Below, piece after piece: positions 45,101 to 55,800 of a stretch of DNA of 64,000 nucleotides. The notes under the pieces are model-generated. The model had not been told where the DNA came from, searched no databases, and was given only the letters and a program-made list of their open reading frames with translations. Both the position numbers and the translations under genes were made by a program. This stretch comes from Sinomicrobium oceani (GTDB lineage Bacteria; Bacteroidota; Bacteroidia; Flavobacteriales; Flavobacteriaceae), in NCBI RefSeq assembly GCF_900119185.1, contig NZ_FPJE01000007.1, positions 1-64,000 on the forward strand, written 5' to 3'. Positions within the stretch are counted from its first letter, which is position 1. Every line of letters starts with the position of its first letter.

Positions 45101-45283
45101 TAATAAGTAGTTCCCCACGGAAGATTTCCGGGATTGGTTTACACAAGGGGGAACTAAAACGGCCTTTAAGCAAGGCCATACTGTAGTTTAGTTTGGGGTA
45201 ATTCGGTTTAGATCATAAGCCGGTTAATAAACACAGTGCTCGTGAGGGTCGTCCGGATATTTTCGGGCGGCCTTCTTTTTTAA
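45101..45283 (+). ncRNA. Candidate structured RNA upstream of kbl
   Basis: Several consecutive hairpins lie in about 180 bases. TAGTTCCCC (45108-45116) pairs with GGGGAACTA (45148-45156), enclosing CGGAA/TTCCG (45118-45130). GGCCTT pairs with AAGGCC (45161-45177) and GGTTTA with TAAGCC (45205-45221). A terminator stem (45247-45255 with 45264-45272) follows, then T residues. No frame is coding. It may be a free small RNA or the trailer of the AddA-like mRNA. I could not match it to a known RNA family. The remainder of the 44982-45409 spacer is A/T-rich. Confidence 0.45.
45246..45283 (+). terminator. Intrinsic terminator
   Basis: GGTCGTCCG (45247-45255) pairs with CGGGCGGCC (45264-45272), a 9-bp stem with two G-U pairs, followed by TTCTTTTTT. 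Confidence 0.85.
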
Positions 45284-45377
45284 AAATATGTTTTTTTTAA
45301 TATTTAAAATCTTACGTTATACAATAAAAGCCCAATTTCTGCCGTTTTCGAAAACAAAATGTGTACCAACATTTATT

Positions 45378-45385
45378 TACCTTTG
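45378..45385 (+). promoter_or_regulatory. Predicted -7 element for kbl
   Basis: TACCTTTG matches TAnnTTTG, 24 bases before the ATG at 45410. Confidence 0.5.
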
Positions 45386-45409
45386 TTGCAAAACACAAAA
45401 AGATAGTAT

Positions 45410-46603
45410 ATGTACGGAAAAATAAAACAACATCTGCAACAGGAATTACAAGACATTAAAGACAGTGGTCTTTACAAGAAGGAAAGAATCATAACCTCAC
45501 CTCAGGACGCCGTCATAAAAATCGACACCGGTGAGGAGGTTATTAATTTCTGTGCCAATAACTACCTGGGGCTATCATCTCACCCGGACGTTATACAGGC
45601 AGCCAAAGACACCCTGGACACTCACGGATTCGGGATGTCCTCCGTGAGGTTTATTTGTGGTACACAAGACATTCACAAGCAACTGGAAAAAAAGATCGCC
45701 GATTTTTACGGCACTGAGGACACTATTTTATACGCTGCGGCATTTGACGCCAATGGTGGTGTCTTTGAGCCGCTTTTATCGGCAGAAGATGCGATTATAT
45801 CCGATTCGCTCAACCACGCTTCCATTATAGACGGGGTTCGTCTCTGCAAAGCCAAGCGCTACAGGTACGAAAACAGCAATATGGAAGATCTTGAAGCCAA
45901 GCTAAAACAGGCTAACGAAGACGGTGCAAGGTTTAAAGTAGTTGTCACCGACGGGGTTTTCTCTATGGACGGGCTTGTTGCGCCACTGGACAAAATCAGT
46001 GTCCTGGCCGAAAAATATGATGCCATGGTGATGATCGACGAATGTCATGCTGCCGGATTTATCGGGGAAACCGGGCGCGGCACCCTCGAAGAAAAAGGGG
46101 TTATGGGCAAAATAGATATTATTACCGGAACCCTCGGGAAGGCGCTCGGAGGTGCTATGGGCGGTTATACGACCGGAAAAAAAGAGGTGATCGAGATTCT
46201 CCGGCAAAGATCAAGGCCTTATCTTTTTTCCAATTCCCTCGCACCCGCTATCGTAGGAGCTTCAATTAAGGTTTTCGAGATGCTTTCCGAAAACACAGCG
46301 TTAAGAGATACCCTCGAAGAAAATACGAAATACTTCAAAAAAGGTATGAAAGAAGCCGGTTTTGACATTATAGACGGAGACTCCGCCATTGTTCCGGTTA
46401 TGCTTTACGACGCCAAATTATCTCAGGTTATGGCAGACAAACTCCTCGAAAAGGGCATTTATGTTATCGGGTTCTTTTACCCCGTGGTTCCTAAAGGAAA
46501 AGCGAGGATAAGAGTACAGTTATCCGCTGCACATACCAGGGAACATCTGGACAAAGCCATTCAGACCTTTACGGAAATCGGTAAAGAATTAGCCGTCATT
46601 TAA
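45410..46603 (+). CDS. kbl: Glycine C-acetyltransferase (2-amino-3-ketobutyrate CoA ligase)
   Basis: This 397-aa PLP enzyme of the α-oxoamine synthase family cleaves 2-amino-3-ketobutyrate with CoA to glycine and acetyl-CoA in threonine breakdown. The start [13 protein letters not shown], the PLP region [18 protein letters not shown] and the lysine K244 in [17 protein letters not shown] are typical. No threonine dehydrogenase gene is adjacent here. The G-T-x-D-x-H features fit Kbl better than the related BioF or HemA. It has its own promoter element. Confidence 0.92.
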   Translation: MYGKIKQHLQQELQDIKDSGLYKKERIITSPQDAVIKIDTGEEVINFCANNYLGLSSHPDVIQAAKDTLDTHGFGMSSVRFICGTQDIHKQLEKKIADFYGTEDTILYAAAFDANGGVFEPLLSAEDAIISDSLNHASIIDGVRLCKAKRYRYENSNMEDLEAKLKQANEDGARFKVVVTDGVFSMDGLVAPLDKISVLAEKYDAMVMIDECHAAGFIGETGRGTLEEKGVMGKIDIITGTLGKALGGAMGGYTTGKKEVIEILRQRSRPYLFSNSLAPAIVGASIKVFEMLSENTALRDTLEENTKYFKKGMKEAGFDIIDGDSAIVPVMLYDAKLSQVMADKLLEKGIYVIGFFYPVVPKGKARIRVQLSAAHTREHLDKAIQTFTEIGKELAVI

Positions 46604-46646
46604 AAACGAAGTATTTTCTTAATAAAACCAAAAAAATTACTATATT

Positions 46647-46654
46647 TATCTTTG
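46647..46654 (+). promoter_or_regulatory. Predicted -7 element for the OmpA gene
   Basis: TATCTTTG matches TAnnTTTG, 63 bases before the ATG at 46717, giving an A/T-rich leader of about 55 bases. Confidence 0.5.
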
Positions 46655-46716
46655 TTTATCTGCCGTAACGGCTTACATTTGTTCTTAATTAATACTTAAA
46701 ATTTAAATAATTGAAC

Positions 46717-48060
46717 ATGAAACATCTTAGCAAATTATTTGTTGCTGCGCTCTTACTGATAGGGTTCAGCAATGTTCAGGCGCAAGATTCCAACAACCCG
46801 TGGCAAGTGAGTTTTGGAGCAAACGCCGTTGATGTTTACCCCACCAATCAACCCGGAATGGGACAGTGGCTCGACGAGTATTTTAATGTCAGCGATCACT
46901 GGAATATACTCCCTTCCGTTTCTACTATAGCGGTTTCCCGTTATGTAGGTAGTGGTTTCTCTGTCGGCGCACGGGGATCCCTTAACAAAATCGACAAATG
47001 GGGCGATACAGATGTAGATGATCTATCATACTATGGTGTGGACGGTACCATCAAGTACAGTTTCTCTGAAGGAACTGTTATCGAACCGTTCATCGAAGTG
47101 GGTGGAGGTTATACCTGGATTGATGAAATCGGTGCAGGTACACTCAACGGGGGTATAGGTTTTAACCTTTGGTTTACAGACAACATCGGCCTTACCTTAC
47201 AATCCAGCTACAAACACGCATTCGAGGACTACCTTGCTCCTCACTTCCAGCACGTTGCCGGTATTGCCATTAAATTCGGCGGAACAGATACCGATGGTGA
47301 CGGCATCTACGACAAGGATGACGAATGTCCTGAAGTAGCCGGGCTTCCCGAATTTAACGGATGTCCTGACTCTGACGGAGACGGGATTCCTGATAAAGAT
47401 GACGCCTGTCCGAACGAAGCTGGTCCTGCCGAACTCAACGGATGTCCCGACAGAGACGGAGATGGTGTGCCGGATAAAGACGACGCTTGCCCCGATACTC
47501 CCGGACCGGTAGAACTTAACGGATGTCCTGACTCTGACGGAGACGGAATTCCGGATAAAGATGATGCTTGTCCGAACGAAGCCGGTCCTGCTTCCCTCAA
47601 CGGATGTCCTGACAGAGACGGGGACGGTGTTCCGGATAAAGATGATGCTTGTCCTGATGTAGCCGGTACCGTAGCTAACAACGGATGCCCGGAGGTAACA
47701 GAAGAAGTTCAGAAAAAACTCAACGAGTTTGCTAAAACTATTCTGTTCGACACCGGTAAAGCAACTATCAAACCGGAATCTGCAGACGTATTAGACCAGA
47801 TTATAAGTGTACTTAACGAGTATCCTAACTCCAAATTTACCGTAGAGGGACACACCGACAGTACAGGTAGTGCTGCATTAAACCAGAAATTGTCTGAGCA
47901 AAGAGCTGAGTCCGTAAGAAAATATCTGGCCGAAAAAGGAATCAATCCTTCCAGGCTGTCTTCTATCGGATTTGGAAAAGACAAACCGATAGCTACCAAC
48001 GCTACTGCAGCTGGTAGAAAAGAAAACAGAAGGGTTGAAATCAACCTCGTTAAAGAGTAG
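46717..48060 (+). CDS. OmpA-family outer-membrane protein with TSP3 repeats
   Basis: This 447-aa protein starts at the ATG at 46717, giving a signal peptide ending QAQ. An eight-stranded-type β-barrel (about residues 20-190) comes first. Five 27-residue thrombospondin type-3 calcium-binding repeats (residues about 191-325; [15 protein letters not shown]) act as a linker. The C-terminal peptidoglycan-binding OmpA domain follows ([42 protein letters not shown]). It anchors the outer membrane to the wall and is probably abundant, as in Flavobacteriia. It is monocistronic, closed by the hairpin at 48086. Confidence 0.95.
   Translation: MKHLSKLFVAALLLIGFSNVQAQDSNNPWQVSFGANAVDVYPTNQPGMGQWLDEYFNVSDHWNILPSVSTIAVSRYVGSGFSVGARGSLNKIDKWGDTDVDDLSYYGVDGTIKYSFSEGTVIEPFIEVGGGYTWIDEIGAGTLNGGIGFNLWFTDNIGLTLQSSYKHAFEDYLAPHFQHVAGIAIKFGGTDTDGDGIYDKDDECPEVAGLPEFNGCPDSDGDGIPDKDDACPNEAGPAELNGCPDRDGDGVPDKDDACPDTPGPVELNGCPDSDGDGIPDKDDACPNEAGPASLNGCPDRDGDGVPDKDDACPDVAGTVANNGCPEVTEEVQKKLNEFAKTILFDTGKATIKPESADVLDQIISVLNEYPNSKFTVEGHTDSTGSAALNQKLSEQRAESVRKYLAEKGINPSRLSSIGFGKDKPIATNATAAGRKENRRVEINLVKE
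47287..47691 (+). repeat. Tandem TSP3-encoding repeats (5 x 81 bp)
   Basis: Five 81-bp units encode DxDGDG(I/V)xDKDD(E/A)CP...NGCP. Units 2-3 (47368-47529) and units 4-5 (47530-47691) form a higher-order 162-bp duplication: the pattern DS/DR alternates and the bases are nearly identical. Confidence 0.92.
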
Positions 48061-48085
48061 ATAAACAATCGAGATAAATAAAAGG

Positions 48086-48118
48086 TCCCGCTCTGAAAAT
48101 TCAGAGCGGGATTTTTTT
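48086..48118. terminator. Intrinsic terminator of the OmpA gene
   Basis: TCCCGCTCTGAA (48086-48097) pairs with TTCAGAGCGGGA (48100-48111), followed by a T-run. Confidence 0.9.
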
Positions 48119-48189
48119 ATTTTTAAACTTTAAAAAATATTCCGGCTGCTCTATGCCGCATTCATCAGTAACCACAAATTGCAACCATT

Positions 48190-50961
48190 GTGAAAACCTT
48201 TCTGGCCGAAGTTGTCGAAAATATACTGTCGCGCGACAAAAACATCAGTGATATTACCTTTATCGTACCCGGAAAGCGAGCCGGTGTATTCCTGAAGCGT
48301 GAGCTGCAAAACCGGATGACACGCACCGTCTTTGCCCCGAGAATATACAGTGTCGAAGAATTTGTACAGGAATTATCCGGCCTTACCCTCGTTTCCAATA
48401 TTCAGCTTATTTTCGAATTTTATGCGGTGTATCGCAATATCACCCCGGAAGAACAACGGGAAGATTTTTACAACTTCTCCAAATGGGCACAGGTAATGCT
48501 CCAGGATTTTAACGAGATCGACCGGTATCTCATCCCACCCGAAGCCATCTTTTCGCACCTGTCCTCGGTCAAAGAGCTGGACCACTGGTATCTTTCCGAT
48601 CAAAAGACCCCTCTACAGGAGCAATACATAGCTTTCTGGAAGACCCTGGAACACTATTATACCGCTCTTCGCGACGAGCTGCTCGGCAAACAATGCGGCT
48701 ACCAGGGATTGATTTACCGGGAAGCCATAGAAAACATCGAACACTACCTGGATCAAAACCATCAGAAACACATTTTTATAGGATTCAATGCACTGAATAA
48801 TGCCGAGGCAGCAATACTTCAGGATTTCCTCGCCTCAGGTGCCGAAGTCTTCTGGGACACGGACAAAGCTTTCATGGAAGATCCGGAACACGATGCCGGA
48901 CTGTTTATGAGACAATATAAAACGAGGTGGAAACACTACGAAAAACATCCTTTCCACACCATAAGCGACCATTTCTCTAACGCTAAGGATATAGACATTA
49001 CAGGTATTCCCGGCAAAACGGGACAAGCCATGTATGTCCACACTATTCTTTCCAAACTGAAGAACGAAGGAAAACTGGAAAACACTGCCGTTGTCCTGGG
49101 CAATGAAGAACTCCTGAACCCCATGCTCAACGCTATTCCGGAAGAGCTCGAGGGCATTAATATTACCGGGGGATTCCCTTTGGCCTTTAGCCCCGTGGCC
49201 TCCTGGTTTCATGCCTTTTTTCAAACCCTGGAAAGCGAGAAGCACGGAACATGGCATTACCAGAATGTAATCAACCTGATTACGCATCCCGTTTCCAAAC
49301 CGCTTTTAACCCTTCATGGAAACGACCTTGCCGAAAAATTTGTCCGCCATATCCAGGACAATAATATGGTTTTTATCACACAGGAACATCTCAAAGAAGC
49401 TTTCACCGGGCTGACAGCCGCCTCCGCAGACGACAACACCCCGCTTACCGGGTTGCTGTTTTTTTCTAAAAACGGCATTACCGCCGGCGATGTTATCCGC
49501 AAATGCATAGCACTGACCATGCATATGAAAGACATATATGCCAGGCAGGACAACCCTGTATTTCTGGAATACCTGTACCGGTTTTATGAAATTTTTAACC
49601 AGATCGATCTGTTCGACGAAAAGTACCGGGCACTTTCCGTTCATGCTCTTACGGGAATTTACCGGGAACTGCTGCTTCAGCAAACTGTCGACTTCCAGGG
49701 AGAGCCCCTGGAGGGCCTACAGGTTATGGGGGTACTGGAAAGCCGGAACCTCGATTACGAAACAGTCATTCTCACGTCGGTAAATGAGGGAGATCTTCCA
49801 TCGGGAAAATCAGGGAATTCCTTTATTCCCTTTGATATTAAAATCGCTTACGGTCTGCCCACATACAAAGAAAAAGATGCTATCTACGCCTATCACTTTT
49901 ACCGGTTATTACAGCGGGCCAAAAAAGTCTACCTGCTTTACAATTCCGATTCCGGGTCTTTTGACGGTGGAGAGAAAAGCCGTTTTATCCAGCAATTAAC
50001 CACATTCCCACAGGAAAAACATCGTATCCGGGAACAAATGGCTGTACCCGATGCCGCTCCGCTACCGCCAACTGCTACTCCCGTAACCAAAACACCTTCG
50101 TTGATGGAGGCCATACGTATTATGGCAGAAAAAGGCTTCTCTCCGACCTCATTGTCCAATTATATCCGCAACCCTATGGATTTTTACAAACAGGCCATCC
50201 TCAAAATCAGTGATGAATATGAAGTCGAGGAAACCATAGCCGCCAATACATTAGGGACCATCATTCACGACACACTCGAAGATCTCTACAAACCACTTAC
50301 CGGGCAGGTACTCACCGCAGCACACCTCGAGGATATGAAGAAAAGGGCAAGCGGTATTATCGCTGTTAAATTTGGTGAAGTATATAAAGGGGGCGATTTC
50401 AGTCGTGGAAAAAACCTGCTTAGCTATGAAGTCGCAAAGCAGTATCTCAGGAATTTTCTGCAGGCCGAAGAAAAGAGGATTGAAGAAGGAAATACCATAA
50501 AGATTATCGAGATCGAAAGTAACCTGAAAGTAAAACTCGATGTTCCCGGCATTTCCCATCCTGTTTTCCTGAAAGGAAAAGTAGACCGTGTAGAGACTAT
50601 CAACGGCACACTTTGTTTTATCGATTACAAAACAGGAAAGGTAGAGCCTTCCGATGTGGAAATCACAGCATGGGAAGACCTGATCAGCGATTATAAATAC
50701 AGTAAAGCATTCCAGCTTCTGTGCTACTCTTATATGCTTATCCAAAGTAGTTCTTACGGGCTTCCGGTCGAAGCTGCTATTATCTCCTTTAAAAACCTGC
50801 GCAAAGGGTTTATGAAATTTGCCAAAAAAGAAGGACCGAGATCAGAAAGGGACTACGCCATAACCCCGGAAACATTCGAACATTTTACCGGACAGCTTTA
50901 CGACCTCATCGGCGAGATATGCGACCCTTCCGTTCCTTTTGCCGAGAAGGAAATCGTATAG
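48190..50961 (+). CDS. AddB-like PD-(D/E)XK nuclease protein
   Basis: This 923-aa protein is related to AddB/RexB: a helicase-like N-terminal half (TFIVPGKRAGVFLKRELQNR) without an intact Walker A, and a C-terminal PD-(D/E)XK nuclease with LCFIDYKTGKVEP. The start is a GTG at 48190 (MKTFLAEVVENIL). It probably forms a double-strand-break resection complex with the AddA-like protein at 41832. The two genes are split by kbl and ompA instead of being adjacent. The iron-sulfur cysteines typical of AddB are not obvious. Confidence 0.85.
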   Translation: MKTFLAEVVENILSRDKNISDITFIVPGKRAGVFLKRELQNRMTRTVFAPRIYSVEEFVQELSGLTLVSNIQLIFEFYAVYRNITPEEQREDFYNFSKWAQVMLQDFNEIDRYLIPPEAIFSHLSSVKELDHWYLSDQKTPLQEQYIAFWKTLEHYYTALRDELLGKQCGYQGLIYREAIENIEHYLDQNHQKHIFIGFNALNNAEAAILQDFLASGAEVFWDTDKAFMEDPEHDAGLFMRQYKTRWKHYEKHPFHTISDHFSNAKDIDITGIPGKTGQAMYVHTILSKLKNEGKLENTAVVLGNEELLNPMLNAIPEELEGINITGGFPLAFSPVASWFHAFFQTLESEKHGTWHYQNVINLITHPVSKPLLTLHGNDLAEKFVRHIQDNNMVFITQEHLKEAFTGLTAASADDNTPLTGLLFFSKNGITAGDVIRKCIALTMHMKDIYARQDNPVFLEYLYRFYEIFNQIDLFDEKYRALSVHALTGIYRELLLQQTVDFQGEPLEGLQVMGVLESRNLDYETVILTSVNEGDLPSGKSGNSFIPFDIKIAYGLPTYKEKDAIYAYHFYRLLQRAKKVYLLYNSDSGSFDGGEKSRFIQQLTTFPQEKHRIREQMAVPDAAPLPPTATPVTKTPSLMEAIRIMAEKGFSPTSLSNYIRNPMDFYKQAILKISDEYEVEETIAANTLGTIIHDTLEDLYKPLTGQVLTAAHLEDMKKRASGIIAVKFGEVYKGGDFSRGKNLLSYEVAKQYLRNFLQAEEKRIEEGNTIKIIEIESNLKVKLDVPGISHPVFLKGKVDRVETINGTLCFIDYKTGKVEPSDVEITAWEDLISDYKYSKAFQLLCYSYMLIQSSSYGLPVEAAIISFKNLRKGFMKFAKKEGPRSERDYAITPETFEHFTGQLYDLIGEICDPSVPFAEKEIV

Positions 50962-50968
50962 ATCCATA

Positions 50969-51004
50969 AAAAAGCATCCTTCCCGTTATATGGAAAGGAT
51001 GCTT
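50969..51004 (-). terminator. Intrinsic terminator of the leftward susCD pair
   Basis: AAGCATCCTTCC pairs with GGAAAGGATGCTT with one bulge. The A-run at its left end reads as a U-run on the minus strand. Confidence 0.8.
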
Positions 51005-51028
51005 ATACATGCCGAACTGCTACAGCCC

Positions 51029-52813
51029 TTAATAATTAGGGTTCTGTGTTAATGTAGGCTGTCCGGTCTCATCCACACTCAAGTCGATCTGAGCCTGAGG
51101 AATAGGAAAATACTCATTTTTATTCGAAATAAATTTACCCCCGCGAATATCTGTGGTCAAACCTCCCTGATACCGGAAATATGCATTAAGCGTTTCTTCA
51201 GCAATACCCCAGCGTACCAGATCGAAAAACCGGTGTCCTTCCAACGCTAACTCCAGCTTTCTTTCGAAATAAATAGCTTTTAATGCGTCCTCTTTGGAAC
51301 TGAACTGCGCAGTAGTATATTCCTCTATATTATAATTTGCAGCATTGGTATTTTCATCAAATCCTGCCATAGGCTTTTCCTCATCTATATATTCTTTCAG
51401 GAAACCATTGGGATTTGCAGCCCTTCTTCTTACCCGGTTAACATACTCCATGGCAACGGGCAGACTTCCGGCCTGTGCCTCGGCTTCTGCAGCCATCAAC
51501 AAAACATCGGCAAACCGGATAACATGAACGTTAATAGCTGTCCCGGGAGCCCAGGAACTCTGATCCGCATATAAATCCTGAGTGGCCTGCCAGTATATAT
51601 TCTTTTTAGGAGCGTACGGGCCTCCGTAGACCTGATCTCTTACCCATTCCGATCCCGGATGATACCCCCAGTCATGAAAAGGAACTCCACGACGCCCTAC
51701 GGTCCAATCGAGCCTGGGATCCAAAGAGCCGGTATAAGGAGTAAAGGAGGCATCGGCAGATACTCCCATATCGTTCTTTACAGGGTTCTCATTATAGTTA
51801 TCCAGATAAGGAAGTCCCGTATTTTCGTCCGTTTTATAAGAGTTCACCAGGTCTTGTGTAGGCTGAAAAAAACCGCAACACCTGAAAGGGCTGTTGTAAG
51901 GAAAATTCAGCTTCCCACCCTGGTTGGCATTACTGATACTTCCGGTTCCGTCACCGGCCACCATCTGAATATCGAATACCGTTTCGGCATTATTCTCCGT
52001 TGCAGCGTCGAAATTGTCTTTGAAAAATGTCACCAGATCATACTTTACACCCGCTGAGTTCACCCCCGAAGTAATGGTTTCGGTAAAAATAACCTGGGCC
52101 TCCGAAAATTTCTTCTGATAGAGATATGTTTTGCCGAGGTACGCAGCTGCCGCCCATTTATTAGCCCTACCGAACTCTTCCTGTGTAGCCGGGAGGTTCT
52201 CATAAGCAAATTCAAAATCAGCCTCTATCATAGGCCAGATATCCTGGTCGTTAGGTGTCTTCGGGTTCTCTGTAGTCTCATCGATCCACGGCACCATATT
52301 GAACATCTTTTTCAATTCAAAATAATAGTGTCCACGTAAAAAACGTGCCTGTCCTGCAATGTTATTCTTGTTCTCATCCGATATATCTTCCAGTCTTTCC
52401 AGGAGTTTAAGGGTATTGTTACATCGTACAACACCCTCATACGCTGCTTTCCACTTCGTATTGAAAAAACCGTTGGAAGGGTCCGAAGAGAATTTTGCAA
52501 TAGGGTCAATGGCAGGCTGGTCACCACCAAAACTACCTTTACTTGCCAACCCTCCAGTAACTGCTCCGTAGATCCAGTTATCCGGGGCAGCTTCCCAGGG
52601 ATTTCCTCCGCCAAGCGCTTCATCATCTCCTTGCCCATCCAAAGCTGCATAAGCTCCTATCAGCATTTTTTCCACGCCTGCTTCATCGGCTACCACGTCA
52701 TCGCTTAAAGCCCCCAATGCTGGCTGATCTAAAAAACTATCTGCACACGAAAACAGTATGGAGAACATGATAACAGGAAAACAAAATCGTCCTATTTGTT
52801 TAGTAAGTTTCAT
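51029..52813 (-). CDS. SusD/RagB-family glycan-binding lipoprotein (pair 1)
   Basis: This 594-aa surface lipoprotein has a signal peptide ending in the lipobox LFSC, from the ATG at 52813; the ATG at 52834 would add seven residues. The SusD-type TPR-like fold is recognised by CADSFLDQPALGALSDD at the mature start, the GHRFFDLVRWG motif, and the tail IPQAQIDLS...LTQNPNY. It caps the SusC barrel and binds the imported oligosaccharide or peptide. It is co-transcribed with susC upstream (24 bases). The ligand is unknown. Confidence 0.93.
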   Translation of the reverse strand: MKLTKQIGRFCFPVIMFSILFSCADSFLDQPALGALSDDVVADEAGVEKMLIGAYAALDGQGDDEALGGGNPWEAAPDNWIYGAVTGGLASKGSFGGDQPAIDPIAKFSSDPSNGFFNTKWKAAYEGVVRCNNTLKLLERLEDISDENKNNIAGQARFLRGHYYFELKKMFNMVPWIDETTENPKTPNDQDIWPMIEADFEFAYENLPATQEEFGRANKWAAAAYLGKTYLYQKKFSEAQVIFTETITSGVNSAGVKYDLVTFFKDNFDAATENNAETVFDIQMVAGDGTGSISNANQGGKLNFPYNSPFRCCGFFQPTQDLVNSYKTDENTGLPYLDNYNENPVKNDMGVSADASFTPYTGSLDPRLDWTVGRRGVPFHDWGYHPGSEWVRDQVYGGPYAPKKNIYWQATQDLYADQSSWAPGTAINVHVIRFADVLLMAAEAEAQAGSLPVAMEYVNRVRRRAANPNGFLKEYIDEEKPMAGFDENTNAANYNIEEYTTAQFSSKEDALKAIYFERKLELALEGHRFFDLVRWGIAEETLNAYFRYQGGLTTDIRGGKFISNKNEYFPIPQAQIDLSVDETGQPTLTQNPNY

Positions 52814-52837
52814 ATGTTTTATTTTTGAGTTCATTAA

Positions 52838-55800
52838 TTAAAAAATCACGTTTAGTCCGAAAAGCAACTGCCGCTGATTCGGATAAGCCCCTTCATCGAT
52901 ACCGAAATTCACACTCTCTCCGGATATTTCGGGGTCCAGACCGGAATACGAAGTAATGGTAAACGGATTAACCATTTGCGCATACAACCTGAGCTTGGTT
53001 AGCTTTATCTTTTCGAGCAAGCCCGAAGGTAATGTGTATCCCAGTTGTATCTGACGGCATCTCAGGTAAGAACCATCCTCAACAAAATAAGAGTTGGGAA
53101 CGTTTGCCACACTAAAAGAACCTGTAGTTTCCTGTATCGGAGCCTTGGCATTCATATTTTGTGGGGTCCATGAATTATAGAGGGCCGTATGACTTTTAGC
53201 TCCCTGGAAAGAACTGTAAAAATCGGTCCACCAGCGCACGTTATTCCAGATATCATTCCCTTGAGACCCATATATAAACGCGCTGAAATCCCAGCTTTTA
53301 TAGAGCAATTCTATATTAAGTCCGTAGGTAAAATCGGGGTTAGGATCTCCCAAAAAGGTCCGGTCCTTATCATCTATTACATGATCACCGTTAATATCCT
53401 TATACCGGAATCGTCCGACGGCCACATCGTTCTGATAGATTGCATTCGGGTTGTCGGTTGCGGCGACTGCTGCAGCGTTAGCCTCATCGATTTCCGCTGC
53501 ACTGTTCCAGAAACCTTCGATCTGATAGCCGAAAAATTCGCTGACCGAATGCCCAACCGCATTCCTGATTATAGAACTACCGTTAAAACGCCGGCCTTCC
53601 AGGTCGAAGTACTGAATACCTTCAGAGATTTTCTTGATCTCATTATTGTACGTCGTAAAGGTTACCGATGTGTTCAACCGCAGATCCTCGGTGAGCCTGA
53701 AATAGGTAGATAAATCGACATCGATACCTCCGTTGGTCATCTGGGCAACATTGACGTAAGGAACGGTTGCTGCTCCGACCGTACCCGGTAAGTTAGGATT
53801 ATAAAGCAAATCCTTCACATCTTTGCGGTAATAATCCACAGTGAGCTGAACAGTATTATTAAACATTGAAACATCTATTCCGATATTGGAGTTGATATTC
53901 TTTTCCCAGACTGCATCCGGGTTTCCGATACGGTTCTGTTCAAAACCTTCGGACAATGCGGAGTTCCCCCCTCCTATAGCATAGAAAGAGGTTCTGTTAT
54001 TCCCTCCGAAGGTAGTAAATGAGTTTGCCGGGTCTACGTTTAGCTGGTTTCCCATTACACCATATCCTCCCCTTATCTTCAGGTCATTTATCCAGCCATG
54101 ATCGGGAAAGAAGTCTTCATTAGACATATTCCAACCGACACTAAAAGCAGGAAACCATCCGTATTGATTGTTCAGGAATCGCGACGATCCGTCTCTCCGA
54201 ACCGTTGCACTCAGCAGGTACCTGTCATCAAAGTTATAATCCAGCCTCCCGAAATACGAGGCCAGGGCATCGGCATATTTAAAGGAATAATTTGTTTGTG
54301 TCCCGGAACCGGTATCCAGAGTTACATAATCCGGATCAAAAGAAAAATAGCCCTGCCTGGTTCCGCCGACTTCACGTCCTTTATTCTGATAAGCTTCCGT
54401 ACCCAACAGAATGGTAAGATTGTGAACATCGTTAAAAGAGTTTTGATATTTCACGGTATTCGTCCAGGTCCAGTTAAAATTGGTTGCCGCAGCTTCCGAA
54501 TATTGATTTACGGAAAGATTTTCGGAATTTTCATATTCCGGAAATTGAAAAGAATTAAAGCTGTTCGTAAAATACTGTCCCCCGAAACTCGTTCTGAAAG
54601 TAAAATGTTTTAAAAAATCTGCTTCTGCAAAAATATTACCAAAAATACGTGTTGAGACTCCTCTGTTATGTCTTGTACGATCCATAATAGCTACAGGGTT
54701 TTTGGCATTTCCGAGACCATTACCGAAAGACCCTGCGTAGTTTCCCATAATATCGCGAACCGGTATTATAGGTTGTTGCCGGAAGGCCATTCCTATGGCA
54801 CTACCTTCGGTCAGGGCATCAATCTGCGGATTATCCCGAATGGTAAAACTTAAATTTTCTCCGATCCGGATGTTTTCGCCTACATTATACATCGCATTTG
54901 CCCTGATCGTGTAGCGCTTCAGATAGGTATTTTGCAAAGTTCCTTCCTGATCAAAATAGTTTAGAGAAAAGAGATAGCTTCCCTGTTCATTACCACTGCT
55001 TACCGACAGGTTATGACTCTGAATACTCGCAGGATTGAATATTTCCTGGAACCAGTTGGTCCCCTTTTTATTGGCCCGTACAATTCGGTAGAAACTATCA
55101 AGGTCATCGGAACTGGTATAATTTGGGTTTACATAATACAGGGCTTCGTTGACAGTGTTAGCTCCGACCGGCGCTATATAATTCGGCAATACCGGGTTTG
55201 CCCCGTTACCATACAGCTGGCTACTCGGAGCTATGTCGGGATTGGTATTGCGCTGAGCTATAAAATTGAGATCGGCCATTTCCTGGGAATTCAATATATT
55301 CCATGGATTCCCTTTCCGAACCATTTGAACACCATAAAAGGAATCGTAAGTAACTTTCATCCTTCCTTTCCCTCTCTTGGTTGTTATAATAATAACCCCG
55401 TTTGCCGCCCTCGAACCATAAATCGACGCAGAAGAAGCATCTTTTAAGACCTGCATGGTCTCTATATCATTAGGGTTAATATCGCCTATCCCGTCCGTAG
55501 GTATTCCGTCAACAACGTAAAGCGGGGTATTGTTCCCAAAGGTATTAGCCCCTCTTATTTTTACCTGAGGAGCTTCTCCGGGTTGTCCTCCCCCGGTTAC
55601 CGTGACCCCGGAAACCCGTCCCTGAAGCTGGTTGGTAACCTGCGGGGAAGGTTGTTGCAACATTTCGTCCGTCTTCACTACGGAAACAGCTCCTGTGAGA
55701 TCCTGTTTACGCTGTGTACCGTATCCCACTACAACAACTTCGTCCAATTGTGCAAGATCCTCCTGCAGCGCCACATCGATAACCTCACGGCCATCGACCG

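Noticed and set aside
47287-47691. Possible CRISPR-like tandem array
   Set aside because: The 81-bp units have no distinct spacers and translate in frame into calcium-binding TSP3 repeats of the OmpA protein.
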